64,000 nucleotides of DNA, from positions 496,001 through 560,000 of the forward strand of contig JAHBTY010000005.1 of the NCBI GenBank assembly GCA_019638355.1, read 5' to 3'. Made by a program: the position numbers and the translations under genes. Positions 8,669 through 18,170 of this stretch are shown here, piece after piece. A model generated the notes under the pieces. It was not told where the DNA came from. It saw nothing but the letters and a program-made list of their open reading frames with translations, and ran no database searches. Position 1 is the first letter of the stretch. Each line of letters opens with the position of its first letter. The DNA comes from Cyclobacteriaceae bacterium. GTDB lineage: Bacteria; Bacteroidota; Bacteroidia; Cytophagales; Cyclobacteriaceae.

Positions 8669-9436
8669 TCAAATCTCAATCCGCAACCCTACCGGACAAT
8701 GATCCGACCCATGATATTCATTGTAAATCATGGCATCTTTTACGGAAGGTATTATTGTTTGCGGCACCAAAAAATGATCGATGCGCCAACCCACATTTTT
8801 GGCGCGACCGTTTGTTACAAAGTTCCAATACGAATACTTTACTTCTTCCGGGTAAAAATGTCGGAACGTATCCACCAAACCAGCATTCAATAATCTGTCA
8901 AAGCCATCAATTTCTTGCTGCGTGTAGCCGGCTGATTTGTTATAATTCGCTTTAGGATGCGCCAGGTCGATGGGCTTGTGCGCCACATTAAAATCGCCAC
9001 ACACAATTACAGGCTTTCTTCGATTTAGCCACAGGATGTACTCGCGAAAGGCATTATCCCAGGTTTGTCTGTAATCCAATCGCGCCAATCCTTCTCCCGC
9101 ATTGGGTGTATAAACGGTAACAAAAAAATAGGTTGGAAATTCTGCTGCAATCACGCGCCCTTCCTGGTCGTGCACATCAATGCCCATATCGTAGGTAACA
9201 TCCAGTGGTTCAGTTTTTGTTAAGATGGCTGTGCCGGAATAACCTTTGCGCGCCTTGGATGAATTTGCATACACCTTGTATTCAGGCAAAAGTTCCAGTG
9301 TAGAAAGTGTTTCTTCTTTGGCTGCTTTCGTTTCCTGCAAGCCCATCACTTCCGGAGCCATTGCCCGCACGTTGGCAACAAACTCTTTTTTAATAATTGC
9401 TCTGATTCCGTTTACGTTCCACGATACTAAATGCAT
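8669..9436 (-). CDS. xth: Exodeoxyribonuclease III
   Basis: A 255-residue AP endonuclease / 3'-5' exonuclease of the EEP superfamily for base-excision repair. Motifs seen are LVSWNVNGIRAI at the N-terminus, MGLQETKA (metal-binding Glu), TVYTPNAGEGLARLDYR, VICGDFNVAHKPIDL, and the C-terminal GSDHCPVGL with catalytic His. The 14 codons upstream of the chosen ATG (9434-9436) are translatable but lie in a dispersed repeat, and family members start with the MHLVSWNV-type sequence. Likely monocistronic. Confidence 0.94.
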   Translation of the reverse strand: MHLVSWNVNGIRAIIKKEFVANVRAMAPEVMGLQETKAAKEETLSTLELLPEYKVYANSSKARKGYSGTAILTKTEPLDVTYDMGIDVHDQEGRVIAAEFPTYFFVTVYTPNAGEGLARLDYRQTWDNAFREYILWLNRRKPVIVCGDFNVAHKPIDLAHPKANYNKSAGYTQQEIDGFDRLLNAGLVDTFRHFYPEEVKYSYWNFVTNGRAKNVGWRIDHFLVPQTIIPSVKDAMIYNEYHGSDHCPVGLRIEI

Positions 9437-9439
9437 AAT

Positions 9440-9512
9440 CGTTACTGGTTGCTCGTTGCTGGTTTCTGCTTCTGTCAACTAAGAACCAGTGACCAGAAGC
9501 CAGAAACAGAAT
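9440..9512. repeat. Interspersed inverted-repeat spacer (ccagaagccag type)
   Basis: Between xth and the nagB fusion the DNA is built from permutations of a short motif: ctggtttctgcttctg on one side and gaccagaagccagaaacag on the other, roughly inverted. A related run (gccagaagccagcgaccag and so on) occurs at 18137-18165. No gene is present. Confidence 0.5.
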
Positions 9513-11411
9513 TTAAAAATGGTATCTCACAAACGCCTCTATCGCTTCGTATTCGGCTAAGCCCAACAAGTTATACGCTTCGGCTGTGGCATGATTACGA
9601 TCTTCGGCCCGCACCCAAAATTCGCGTTTATCGCTGCCCGGAAATACGGCACTATCTTTTTGCGATTGGTGTTTAAAAATTGCTTTGCGCTTACGAAGTA
9701 ATTCATCCGGACTGAGTGGCACGGCCATCTCAATCTGATCAATATCCCACTCCTGCCATGCACCGCGATATAACCAAACGTAACAATCTTTCATGTAATC
9801 TTTGTGCTTCAGGCGATCGACAGCCTGGTAAATGGCTGCAAGACAAACCCGGTGCGTACCGTGCGGATCGGAAAGATCGCCAGCTGCATAAATCTGATGC
9901 GGTTTTATTTGTTCAATCAGATCAACAATAATCTGAATATCTTTTTCGCCAATAGGTTTTTTCTTAACGGTTCCGGTTTCATAAAAAGGCATATCTAAAA
10001 AATGTGCCTGTGTATCCGGAATACCGGTATAACGACAACCGGCTTTGGCTTCGCCTCTGCGAATCAAGCCCTTGATCTTCATTACCTCAGGGCTATCCAC
10101 AGCGCCCGGTTTTTTCTCTTTGATGTCGCGCACAATTTTTTCATAGAACTTTTCGCCATCGGCTTTACTTAAACCAAACGATTGGTTGAAGTCGCGCACG
10201 AAATCGGCAAACCGGATTGCATCATCATCAAACACGGCAATGTTACCCGAAGTTTGATAAGCCACATGCACTTCATGTCCCTGATCTACCAAACGGATGA
10301 AGGTTCCTCCCATTGAAATAACATCATCGTCAGGGTGTGGACTGAAAATAATAGCCCGTTTTGGAAACGGCTTTGCACGCTCAGGCCGGTGTGAATCATC
10401 GGCATTGGGTTTACCTCCGGGCCAACCGGTGATGGTGTGTTGTAATGCATTAAAGATTTTAATATTTACCTGATAGGCCGATCCAAATTCTGTAATTATA
10501 TCGCCCATACCATGCTCCATGTAATCGTGGTTGGTGAGTTTTAGTACCGGTTTTTTCAATTGCAATCCTAACCAAACTACTGCTTTTTGAATGAGGTTAT
10601 CATTCCAATCCACGCTATCTACCAACCACGGGGTTTTAATGCGAGTAAGTTTAGATGAGGCGGCATCGTCTAATATGACTTGTGTATTGCTGTGTTTCTG
10701 TAAAAAGGTAGAAGGTATCTGATCGGTAACCGGACCTTCTATTGCTTTTTGTACAATCGGAGCTTTGCCTTCGCCCCATGCCATCATAATAATGCGCTTT
10801 GATTTGAGAATAGAACCTACCCCCATTGTAATGGCTTTGCGCGGAACATTTTCTTCACCAAAGAAATCGCTGGCTGCATCAATGCGCGTAACCTGATCGA
10901 GGGTGATCATACGTGTAGGTGATTTCTCGGATGACCCCGGTTCGTTAAAACCAATATGGCCAGTTCTACCAATACCCAGAATCTGCAAATCAATTCCACC
11001 TAACGAATCAATTTTTGCATCGTACTGTTTGCAAAACTCGGCTACTTTATCTTTCGCCAAGGTGCCATCCGGAATGTTGATGTTCGCTTTTGGAATATCA
11101 ATCGAGTCAAATAAATGTTCGTTCATAAACCGCACATAGCTTTGCAACGAAGTGGGTTCAATCGGATAATATTCGTCCAGGTTAAATGTGATAACATTTT
11201 TAAAGCTAAGGCCTTGCTTGTGTAGCTTCACCAACTCGGCATATACACGAGTGGGTGTTGAACCTGTGGCCAAACCCAATACACAAGGTTTGCCCTCGAC
11301 CTGCTTCTGGCGGATAAGACTTGCAATTTCGTTGGCTACAAAAACGGAGGCTTCTTCGGAGGTTCTAAAAATTTGCGTGGGAATGTGTTCGGTAACAGCT
11401 ATTTGACTCAT
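9513..11411 (-). CDS. nagB: Glucosamine-6-phosphate deaminase fused to a PIG-L/LmbE deacetylase domain
   Basis: A 632-residue two-domain protein. Residues about 15-270 are NagB-like: LGLATGSTPTRVYAEL, the catalytic FNLDEYYPI and GIGRTGHIGFNEPGS with the catalytic His/Glu. NagB converts GlcN-6-P to Fru-6-P and ammonia. After a linker, residues about 350-560 form a PIG-L domain with the zinc motif FSPHPDDDVISMGG and a distal SDPHGTHR. PIG-L enzymes deacetylate GlcNAc-type groups, so one polypeptide may deacetylate and deaminate. That coupling is inference. Bacteroidota commonly encode this long form. It is the last gene of the minus-strand group with anmK and murQ, separated from murQ by about 60 bases. 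Confidence 0.9.
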   Translation of the reverse strand: MSQIAVTEHIPTQIFRTSEEASVFVANEIASLIRQKQVEGKPCVLGLATGSTPTRVYAELVKLHKQGLSFKNVITFNLDEYYPIEPTSLQSYVRFMNEHLFDSIDIPKANINIPDGTLAKDKVAEFCKQYDAKIDSLGGIDLQILGIGRTGHIGFNEPGSSEKSPTRMITLDQVTRIDAASDFFGEENVPRKAITMGVGSILKSKRIIMMAWGEGKAPIVQKAIEGPVTDQIPSTFLQKHSNTQVILDDAASSKLTRIKTPWLVDSVDWNDNLIQKAVVWLGLQLKKPVLKLTNHDYMEHGMGDIITEFGSAYQVNIKIFNALQHTITGWPGGKPNADDSHRPERAKPFPKRAIIFSPHPDDDVISMGGTFIRLVDQGHEVHVAYQTSGNIAVFDDDAIRFADFVRDFNQSFGLSKADGEKFYEKIVRDIKEKKPGAVDSPEVMKIKGLIRRGEAKAGCRYTGIPDTQAHFLDMPFYETGTVKKKPIGEKDIQIIVDLIEQIKPHQIYAAGDLSDPHGTHRVCLAAIYQAVDRLKHKDYMKDCYVWLYRGAWQEWDIDQIEMAVPLSPDELLRKRKAIFKHQSQKDSAVFPGSDKREFWVRAEDRNHATAEAYNLLGLAEYEAIEAFVRYHF

Positions 11412-11474
11412 AGGGTTTTGAGGTAGATGAATTTCAAAAATAGAATGGTTTCAGGATCATTCCAGTAAGAATGC

Positions 11475-12296
11475 CTATTTTTTTAACCAGGCATCCACAG
11501 CCTTTTTTACAGATCCGTTCTTGATCAGCAATTGATGGGCTTGCTCGTAATCGGTAAGCCCAGTATTATCCATCACCATTCGCACGCCACGGTCAACCAA
11601 CTTGTCGTTAGTGAGTTGCATGTTCACCATCTTATTGTCCTCTACCCTACCCAACCGAATCATCACCGCTGTGGAGATCATATTGAGCACCAGTTTTTGT
11701 GCAGTACCACTTTTCATTCGGGTACTGCCGGTTACAAATTCAGGCCCAACCACTACTTCAATCGGGTAATCGGCTTCGTTGCTTACCGGTGCCTCGGGAT
11801 TACAGGAAATACTTCCCGTTACTATTTCGCTTTCGCGACATTTTTTCAATGCTCCAATCACGTAAGGGGTGCGACCGCTTGCTGCAATACCAACTACAAC
11901 GTCTTTGGCAGACACCTGATGCTCCAACAAATCTTTCCAGCCTTGTTCCAAACTATCTTCTGCAAACTCCACGGCCTGGGTTATCGCTTTTGTTCCACCT
12001 GCTATTAACCCAATTACCAAACCATATGGCACACCATAGGTTGGCGGACATTCGCTGGCATCTACCACGCCTAACCTGCCGCTGGTTCCGGCACCGATAT
12101 AAAACAACCGGCCACCAGCCATCATTTTATCGACAATAGCCTGAACCAATTTTTCAATTTGTGGAATTACTTTCGCCACTGCCAGCGGCACGGTCTTATC
12201 TTCCTTGTTGATGTTAGTTAGAATCTCATTTACAGACATCTTTTCGAGATGACGGTAATGAGAAGGTTGTTCGGTTATTTTTTTAAAGTCGTTCAT
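11475..12296 (-). CDS. murQ: N-acetylmuramic acid 6-phosphate etherase
   Basis: A 273-residue SIS-fold lyase that cleaves the lactyl ether of MurNAc-6-P to give GlcNAc-6-P and D-lactate. Signatures are RLFYIGAGTSGRLGVVDASE (substrate phosphate loop and catalytic Glu), VVGIAASGRTPYVIGAL and EFVTGSTRMKSGTAQKLVLN. The C-terminal helical segment (DYEQAHQLLIKNGSVKKAVD) is complete. It lies downstream of anmK, the enzyme that supplies its substrate, with a GC-rich hairpin repeat between them, and upstream of the nagB fusion. The three form a peptidoglycan-recycling group. Confidence 0.95.
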   Translation of the reverse strand: MNDFKKITEQPSHYRHLEKMSVNEILTNINKEDKTVPLAVAKVIPQIEKLVQAIVDKMMAGGRLFYIGAGTSGRLGVVDASECPPTYGVPYGLVIGLIAGGTKAITQAVEFAEDSLEQGWKDLLEHQVSAKDVVVGIAASGRTPYVIGALKKCRESEIVTGSISCNPEAPVSNEADYPIEVVVGPEFVTGSTRMKSGTAQKLVLNMISTAVMIRLGRVEDNKMVNMQLTNDKLVDRGVRMVMDNTGLTDYEQAHQLLIKNGSVKKAVDAWLKK

Positions 12297-12311
12297 ATAA
12301 TTTTATTTAAT

Positions 12312-12375
12312 CCCCCACCCCCGTCCCCTCTCCCCAGGGAGAGGGGTGTCTGAGGAACGAAGACGGGGTGAGGGG
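12312..12375. repeat. GC-rich nested hairpin repeat between anmK and murQ
   Basis: CCCCTCTCCC (12325-12334) and GGGAGAGGGG (12337-12346) form a perfect 10-bp stem with a 2-base loop. Outer arms (12312-12325 and 12362-12375) also pair imperfectly, CCCCCACCCCCGTC with GACGGGGTGAGGGG. Base composition differs sharply from the surroundings. The element directly abuts the anmK stop codon. It looks like a dispersed REP-type repeat and may act as an mRNA-stabilising or attenuating hairpin. Confidence 0.8.
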
Positions 12376-13569
12376 CTATCTCCCAAATGAAATCTTCCCC
12401 ATCGACACCGATGGAATTTTTGATCGTTTACCAAAATCTGTTTTGCCACCGGCCAATGCTTCATTGGCCAGAATTGCAAAAAGCACTGCCTCTTTAGCAT
12501 CGCCCGGTATTCCCAATGCATCCATTTTATAAAATGAAACCTGGGGCAACAATTCGGTAAGCCACTGCATCATCAGTGGATTATGCGCACCACCACCACT
12601 TGTAAACAAATCAAATTTTTTATTTCCGATTACATGTGTAATAGCATCGGCCATGGTAACCGAACTGAAATAAGTTAGCGTTGCCAGTAAATCATTCAAA
12701 GCAATTTCGGTGGTATTGCTTTTTTCTTGAGCAGCTTTCACAAACTCTAAATTGAATAATTCCGGCCCGATCGTCTTGGGAAATTTTTGTTTAAAAAATG
12801 AATGTGCTCTTAATGCCGCAAGCAAGGCCTGGTTTACGTTACCCTTACTGGCCAGTTGCGCATCGCGATCAAAAAACTGACCAGGCAAATAAAACCGGAT
12901 TGTTTGATCAATTAATGTATTGGCGGGTCCGGTATCGGTTACAAAAACATCGTTGGCTTTAGCCGTTGCCGGCAAATAAGTAAAGTTGCCAATACCGCCT
13001 GCATTCAATAAAATTCTATTTGCACCTTTTTTGGAGAACAACAAGTAATCGCCATACACGGCCAACGGTGCGCCTTCGCCACCAGCGGCCACATGCTTTT
13101 GCCTGAAATCGCTTAGTGTTGTAATTCCGGTTTCAACAGCCAGATGATCACCATCGCCAATCTGTAAAGTAGCATTGAGATTTACCTGTGGATATAAAAA
13201 TTTGGGTGCATGAAATACCGTTTGGCCGTGCGAAGCAATTACATCAACAAGCTGTGGTTTAACCTTCCATTTTTTCAACGACTTTAATACCAGTTGGCCG
13301 TGGATGCGACCAATTACTGCATTCAGTTCCGTCAGTTTTTGAAAATCAACCTGTGGTTTGGCAAATACTTCCAGGATGCGATCTTTAAAAACCGGTTGAT
13401 ATGACCAGGTATGAAAAGCTTCTAACTTTATTTTTGTTTGCAAGCCGCTTCCGCTGATGCGACATAAGGCAACATCCAATCCATCCAACGAAGTGCCCGA
13501 CATTAACCCAATAATCAATCTCGACTTTTTTGATGCAATCCGATGGAGGTCAGCGATATTTTTATTCAT
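12376..13569 (-). CDS. anmK: Anhydro-N-acetylmuramic acid kinase
   Basis: A 397-residue kinase that opens the 1,6-anhydro ring of anhMurNAc and phosphorylates it to MurNAc-6-P. Motifs are the ATP loop IGLMSGTSLDGLDVALC, IASHGQTVFHAPK, LQIGDGDHLAVETGI, TLSDFRQKHVAAGGEGAPL (with the catalytic Asp region), NAGGIGNFTYLP and FTSGGGAHNPLMM. The product is the substrate of murQ, the next gene on the same strand. Both may be expressed from the region between anmK and the divergent GSCFA gene. Confidence 0.94.
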   Translation of the reverse strand: MNKNIADLHRIASKKSRLIIGLMSGTSLDGLDVALCRISGSGLQTKIKLEAFHTWSYQPVFKDRILEVFAKPQVDFQKLTELNAVIGRIHGQLVLKSLKKWKVKPQLVDVIASHGQTVFHAPKFLYPQVNLNATLQIGDGDHLAVETGITTLSDFRQKHVAAGGEGAPLAVYGDYLLFSKKGANRILLNAGGIGNFTYLPATAKANDVFVTDTGPANTLIDQTIRFYLPGQFFDRDAQLASKGNVNQALLAALRAHSFFKQKFPKTIGPELFNLEFVKAAQEKSNTTEIALNDLLATLTYFSSVTMADAITHVIGNKKFDLFTSGGGAHNPLMMQWLTELLPQVSFYKMDALGIPGDAKEAVLFAILANEALAGGKTDFGKRSKIPSVSMGKISFGR

Positions 13570-13646
13570 AAATCGATCTTGAATAGAATGTGATTAAAAG
13601 TATCGTGGTAACTTTCAATCCAATTCTAAAAGTATCCAAAATTAAG

Positions 13647-14624
13647 ATGAATACGTTTCGAACGGAAATAAATTGTTCGCCTGTGAGCCCCATTGGTCTG
13701 GATCATAAAATTCTTACCATTGGATCTTGTTTTGCCGATCAATTTGGTCAATGGCTCACCAACAATAAGTTTACGGTACTCGCAAATCCATTCGGTACAA
13801 CCTACAACCCGGTTTCTATTCATAACCTACTGCTGAATGCTTTACATAATCATGTTGATTCAACCTTGTTTACCGAGCGTCATGGATTATGGTTTCATCA
13901 CCATTGGCACTCGCAGTTTGCCGCCTCTACGAAGGCTGAACTATTAGCTGAACTGCAACGTGTTCAAAAACAAGTTCGTGCTTTTTTACAGGAAGTAGAT
14001 GTAGTCATCATTACGTATGGAACGGCCTGGGTATATGAACACCAATCCGCTGGCCAACTTGTAAATAATTGCCATAAAGTAGCGGCAGCACAATTTCGTA
14101 AAAGACTTTTAACGGTAGCAGAAATTGAAACTTCTTTTATTACACTAATTCAAACCCTAAAATCAAGCAGGCCCAATTTGCGTATCATCTGTACGGTAAG
14201 CCCGGTGCGGCATCTCAAAGATACGTTCGAACTTAATCAGGTAAGTAAATCTGTATTGCGATTAGCCTGTCATCAGTTTCAACAGGAAAAACTTGCTGAG
14301 TATTTTCCAGCGTATGAAATTATGATGGATGACCTACGCGATTATCGGTTTTATGAGCGCGATATGATTCATCCTTCGATGGAAGCACGGGAATACATCA
14401 ATGAAAAATTCAGCAATCGTTATTTTACATCCGATACCCTGCAACTCCTACAAACGCTGAGTGAAATTCAAAAGGCGTTAGCACACAAACCTTTTCAACT
14501 TGCCTCGGCATTGCATCAAAATTTTTTAAAACAAACCCTGCACAAATTAGAATCGATTCAGCATCGATTACCAGTAGCTGCTGAAATAGAATCTGTACGC
14601 ACACAACTCATTCATCATGCCTAA
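13647..14624 (+). CDS. GSCFA domain-containing protein
   Basis: A 325-residue protein of the GSCFA family, named for the motif seen here as [15 protein letters not shown]. The family is related to SGNH-type esterases: the Ser of GSCFA, a Tyr/Gly block ([13 protein letters not shown]) and a late Asp/His ([15 protein letters not shown]) fit a GDSL-like catalytic set. The substrate is unknown. I chose the ATG at 13647 ([12 protein letters not shown]) over an upstream GTG at 13590 because the family block begins here. It overlaps the next gene by eight bases, so the two are probably cotranscribed. Confidence 0.85.
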   Translation: MNTFRTEINCSPVSPIGLDHKILTIGSCFADQFGQWLTNNKFTVLANPFGTTYNPVSIHNLLLNALHNHVDSTLFTERHGLWFHHHWHSQFAASTKAELLAELQRVQKQVRAFLQEVDVVIITYGTAWVYEHQSAGQLVNNCHKVAAAQFRKRLLTVAEIETSFITLIQTLKSSRPNLRIICTVSPVRHLKDTFELNQVSKSVLRLACHQFQQEKLAEYFPAYEIMMDDLRDYRFYERDMIHPSMEAREYINEKFSNRYFTSDTLQLLQTLSEIQKALAHKPFQLASALHQNFLKQTLHKLESIQHRLPVAAEIESVRTQLIHHA

Positions 14625-16602
14625 TCGTCTCATTCACGCAACTTCTCCTTACCTGTTACAGCATGCACACAACCCGGTTGATTGGTATGAGTGGAGTACC
14701 GAAGCACTGCAAAAAGCCAAAGCCGAAGATAAACCCATATTGGTGAGCATCGGCTATTCCAGTTGCCATTGGTGCCATGTAATGGAACATGAAAGTTTTG
14801 AAAACGAAGCGATAGCCGATTTAATGAATCAACACTTTGTCTGCATTAAAGTAGATCGCGAAGAGCGCCCCGATATCGATCAGGTTTACATGGAGGCCGT
14901 GCAGGCCATGCAACAAAATGGTGGCTGGCCACTCAATGTCTTCTTAACGCCTGATCAAAAACCTTTTTACGGTGGCACGTATTTTCCACCGCAAAACTGG
15001 GCGCAGTTGTTGAAACAAATTGATCATACATTTAAAGTAAAGCGAAAAGAGATTGACGAATCGGCAAACGACCTGGCACAACATTTACAAACCAGCGATC
15101 TGAAACGCTTTGCGCAATCAAACGATGCTACCTTCAAGCAAGAGCAGTTAGATACGATGTATGAGATTCTGGTGAAGCGTTACGATACGGTGTGGGGTGG
15201 CATAGAAAAAGCTCCCAAGTTTGTGATGCCATCTATCTGGTTGTTCTTGCTGCGCTACTATGCTGCTACAGAAAATAAACAAGCGTTGGAAATGGTTACG
15301 CACACGTTGCGTCAACTGGCATTTGGCGGAATCTACGATCAGTTAGGCGGTGGCTTTGCGCGCTACTCGGTAGATGGAGAATGGTTTGCACCACATTTCG
15401 AAAAAATGTTGTATGACAATGCGCAGTTGCTTTCGCTTTACGCGGAGGCTAATAGCATTACCAAAGATTCAATCTTCAAAGAAACGGTTTATGAAACTGT
15501 CGGTTGGCTGGAACGAGAGATGCAACACCTGGCTGGAGGCTTTTATTCAGCTTTAGATGCTGATAGCGAAGGTGTGGAAGGAAAATTTTATACCTGGACT
15601 GAAACTGAAATTCGCACAGTATTGGGTAATGATGCTGAAAAACTCATGCAATTTTATCAGGCTACAGCCGAAGGTAATTGGGAACACAATCGTAATATTT
15701 TAAGACGCGATCCACAAACTACACTTGCAGAACCCGATGAGATAAAAAAGTTAAAATATAAATTATTAGCTGAACGTAGCAAACGCATTCGTCCGGGTTT
15801 GGATGATAAAATACTTACAGGCTGGAATGCCATGACCATTCAGGGTTTGGTGGATTGCTACAAAGCATTTAACGATGAACATTTTTTACAACTGGCACTT
15901 AGAGCGATTTCATTTCTGGAAGAGCATTTAATAGATAATAAAGTTTATCGCGCCTGGAAAGGTAAACGATCGGAAACAGAAGGCTTTCTGGAAGACTATG
16001 CTTTTCTGATACAGGCATACACCACGCTTTACCAGGTAACCTTTAATGAAGCCTGGCTCTACAAAGCACAAACCTGGTGCGAGTATGTACTGCAACACTT
16101 TATGGATTCTGAAGAAGGATTCTTCTTTTATTCTTCCAATACAGCCGAAGCCCTGATTGCCCGCAAAAAAGAAATTTTCGATAATGTAATTCCCGGATCA
16201 AATTCTGTGATGGCAAGAAACCTGTTTCAACTCGGTGTATTACTTGATCTTGAAGACTGGAAAGAACAAGCCCGCACCATGACATCCAAACTCTTACACC
16301 TGATTACATCCGAACCAGTTTATACGTGCCATTGGGCTGTGTTACTAAGCGAGTTGATTCACGAACCAGCCGAAATAGTTATTGCCGGAAGTGAAGCCTT
16401 AACGTTTCGAACAGAATTGCATCAGCATTACCTGCCCTTTACACTAACTGCCGGAAGTACAAGCGAAAGTTCATTGCCTCTACTGGAAAACCGTCTCCCA
16501 AAAAGTGGAACATTGATTTATGTTTGTAGAAGCAAAACGTGCCAACTGCCGGTGAATGAAATTGTCTCTGCATTGAATCAAATCAAAAATTTTAAATCTT
16601 GA
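14617..16602 (+). CDS. Thioredoxin-fold DUF255 protein (YyaL/SPATA20 type)
   Basis: A 661-residue protein with an N-terminal thioredoxin-like DUF255 domain opening [20 protein letters not shown] and carrying the redox motif SSCHWCHVM (about residues 47-55), then [16 protein letters not shown] and [13 protein letters not shown]. The remaining 450 residues form an alpha/alpha-barrel like those of sugar epimerases and mannanases ([42 protein letters not shown]). The family is widespread with no settled reaction. No signal peptide is present, so it is probably cytosolic. It overlaps the GSCFA gene by eight bases. Confidence 0.9.
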   Translation: MPNRLIHATSPYLLQHAHNPVDWYEWSTEALQKAKAEDKPILVSIGYSSCHWCHVMEHESFENEAIADLMNQHFVCIKVDREERPDIDQVYMEAVQAMQQNGGWPLNVFLTPDQKPFYGGTYFPPQNWAQLLKQIDHTFKVKRKEIDESANDLAQHLQTSDLKRFAQSNDATFKQEQLDTMYEILVKRYDTVWGGIEKAPKFVMPSIWLFLLRYYAATENKQALEMVTHTLRQLAFGGIYDQLGGGFARYSVDGEWFAPHFEKMLYDNAQLLSLYAEANSITKDSIFKETVYETVGWLEREMQHLAGGFYSALDADSEGVEGKFYTWTETEIRTVLGNDAEKLMQFYQATAEGNWEHNRNILRRDPQTTLAEPDEIKKLKYKLLAERSKRIRPGLDDKILTGWNAMTIQGLVDCYKAFNDEHFLQLALRAISFLEEHLIDNKVYRAWKGKRSETEGFLEDYAFLIQAYTTLYQVTFNEAWLYKAQTWCEYVLQHFMDSEEGFFFYSSNTAEALIARKKEIFDNVIPGSNSVMARNLFQLGVLLDLEDWKEQARTMTSKLLHLITSEPVYTCHWAVLLSELIHEPAEIVIAGSEALTFRTELHQHYLPFTLTAGSTSESSLPLLENRLPKSGTLIYVCRSKTCQLPVNEIVSALNQIKNFKS

Positions 16603-16630
16603 ATCCTGAATTAAGTATTTAACTTTAGTT

Positions 16631-18076
16631 ATGAAATCAATTCATCTTCTACTTACTGCATTGTTTGTGCTATTTAATTGCACATCAAAAGAAACACCAC
16701 CACCCGCTCCACTCCTTCCTGTTCCGGCAGCTAATCAGTTAGCGTGGCATCAAATGGAGTTAAATGCATTTGTGCATTTTACCACCAACACGTTTACAGG
16801 AAAAGAGTGGGGCTATGGCGATGAAAGTCCTTCGATCTTTAACCCTACTGATTACAATGCCGATCAATGGGTGCAAACATTTAAACAGGCCGGCTTTAAA
16901 GGTGTAATCCTTACCTGCAAACACCACGATGGTTTTTGTTTGTGGCCAAGCAAGTACACCGAACATTCTGTTAAGAACAGTCCGTGGCGCGAAGGCAAAG
17001 GAGATGTAGTGCGCGATGTGATGCGGGCCTGTAAAAAGTATGAATTGAAGTTTGGCGTTTATCTTTCTCCGTGGGATCGCAACCATGCCGATTACGGCAC
17101 ACCACCCTACCTGGATTATTATCGCAATCAATTGAATGAATTGTTTACTACTTACGGCCCGGTGTTTGAAATGTGGTTTGATGGTGCCAATGGTGGTGAT
17201 GGTTATTATGGAGGCAAACGGGAGAAGCGCAGCATTCAAGGGTCAACGTATTACGAATGGCCCACTACATTAAGCTTAGTGCGCGAACTTGAACCCGAGA
17301 TTTTATTTTTTAGTGATGCCGGGCCTGGTGTGCGCTGGGTAGGTAATGAACGTGGTGTAGCTGGAGAAACCAATTGGAATACGATTAGTCCTGATACTTT
17401 ATATGCAGGCAAAGGTGGTATTGAACAATTGCTGAACACCGGAGCAGAAAACGGTACGCACTGGATTCCGGCCGAAGTAGATGTATCCATCCGCAAAGGT
17501 TGGTTTTACCATGCTGAAGAAGATACACTTGTAAAGACACCAGAACAGTTGTTTGATATTTATCTCACTTCCGTGGGAAGAGGTTCAACCTTGCTACTCA
17601 ACATTCCGCCCGACAGGCGCGGTCGGGTACATGAAATTGATTCGGCTTCGTTGATGGGTTTTAGGGCACTCCTTGATTCAACATTCAAGAATGATCTTGC
17701 ATTAAATAAACCGGTGAAGGTAAGCTCATTCCGGGGTTCAGATAAAAAATATAGCGGTGCCAATCTTACAGATGGCCATTCAGAAACCTACTGGGCAACA
17801 GATGATGGTACAACCACCAGCTCAATAGAAATTGATCTTGGCAAAACCCAAACGTTAAACTTTATTGAATTACAGGAATACATTCAATTGGGGCAACGGA
17901 TAAAAAGTTTTACCATTGAAGTCCGCATCAACAATGCATGGCAACAAGTAGCATTGGGAACAACCGTTGGTTACAAACGAGTTTTAAAACTGAACGGCAT
18001 TGAAGCCGATGCTGTTCGTATTTCAATTTCAGATTCAAAAGCCTGCCCGGTTATTTCACAGGTGTCGGTTTATTAG
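16631..18076 (+). CDS. Alpha-L-fucosidase (GH29) lipoprotein with C-terminal F5/8-type domain
   Basis: A 481-residue protein with a lipoprotein signal (lipobox LFNC, Cys17), so it is probably anchored in the outer envelope. GH29 signatures are WHQMELNAFVHFTTNTFTGK, LTCKHHDGFCLWPSKYTEHS, VKNSPWREGKGDVVRD and FEMWFDGANGG, the last holding the nucleophile Asp. The enzyme removes alpha-L-fucose with retention. Residues about 350-481 resemble an F5/8 type C (discoidin-like) carbohydrate-binding module (SGANLTDGHSETYWAT). The acid/base residue cannot be fixed by eye. No SusC/SusD pair is nearby, so this is not a visible polysaccharide-utilisation locus. Confidence 0.9.
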   Translation: MKSIHLLLTALFVLFNCTSKETPPPAPLLPVPAANQLAWHQMELNAFVHFTTNTFTGKEWGYGDESPSIFNPTDYNADQWVQTFKQAGFKGVILTCKHHDGFCLWPSKYTEHSVKNSPWREGKGDVVRDVMRACKKYELKFGVYLSPWDRNHADYGTPPYLDYYRNQLNELFTTYGPVFEMWFDGANGGDGYYGGKREKRSIQGSTYYEWPTTLSLVRELEPEILFFSDAGPGVRWVGNERGVAGETNWNTISPDTLYAGKGGIEQLLNTGAENGTHWIPAEVDVSIRKGWFYHAEEDTLVKTPEQLFDIYLTSVGRGSTLLLNIPPDRRGRVHEIDSASLMGFRALLDSTFKNDLALNKPVKVSSFRGSDKKYSGANLTDGHSETYWATDDGTTTSSIEIDLGKTQTLNFIELQEYIQLGQRIKSFTIEVRINNAWQQVALGTTVGYKRVLKLNGIEADAVRISISDSKACPVISQVSVY

Positions 18077-18170
18077 GTAATCGGTTTTCGGTAAACAGTG
18101 ATCGGTAATCAATCTGTATATTCATTTACCAATTCTTGCCAGAAGCCAGCGACCAGAAACAAGCAACCAA
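18077..18170. repeat. Spacer of short interspersed repeats
   Basis: The convergent gap between the fucosidase and DUF4258 genes contains two half-repeats of ggtaatcg/ggtaatca type (18077-18110). A ccagaagccagcgaccag run (18138-18155) resembles the spacer at 9440-9512. I see no gene and no T-tailed hairpin. Confidence 0.45.

Noticed and set aside
11532-12139. Two open frames of 146-158 codons on the plus strand opposite murQ
   Set aside because: They lie wholly antisense to an intact murQ, have His/Cys/Arg-rich compositions typical of shadow frames and match no family.
16631-18076. Polysaccharide-utilisation locus around the fucosidase
   Set aside because: No SusC/SusD, other glycosidase or hybrid sensor is adjacent.
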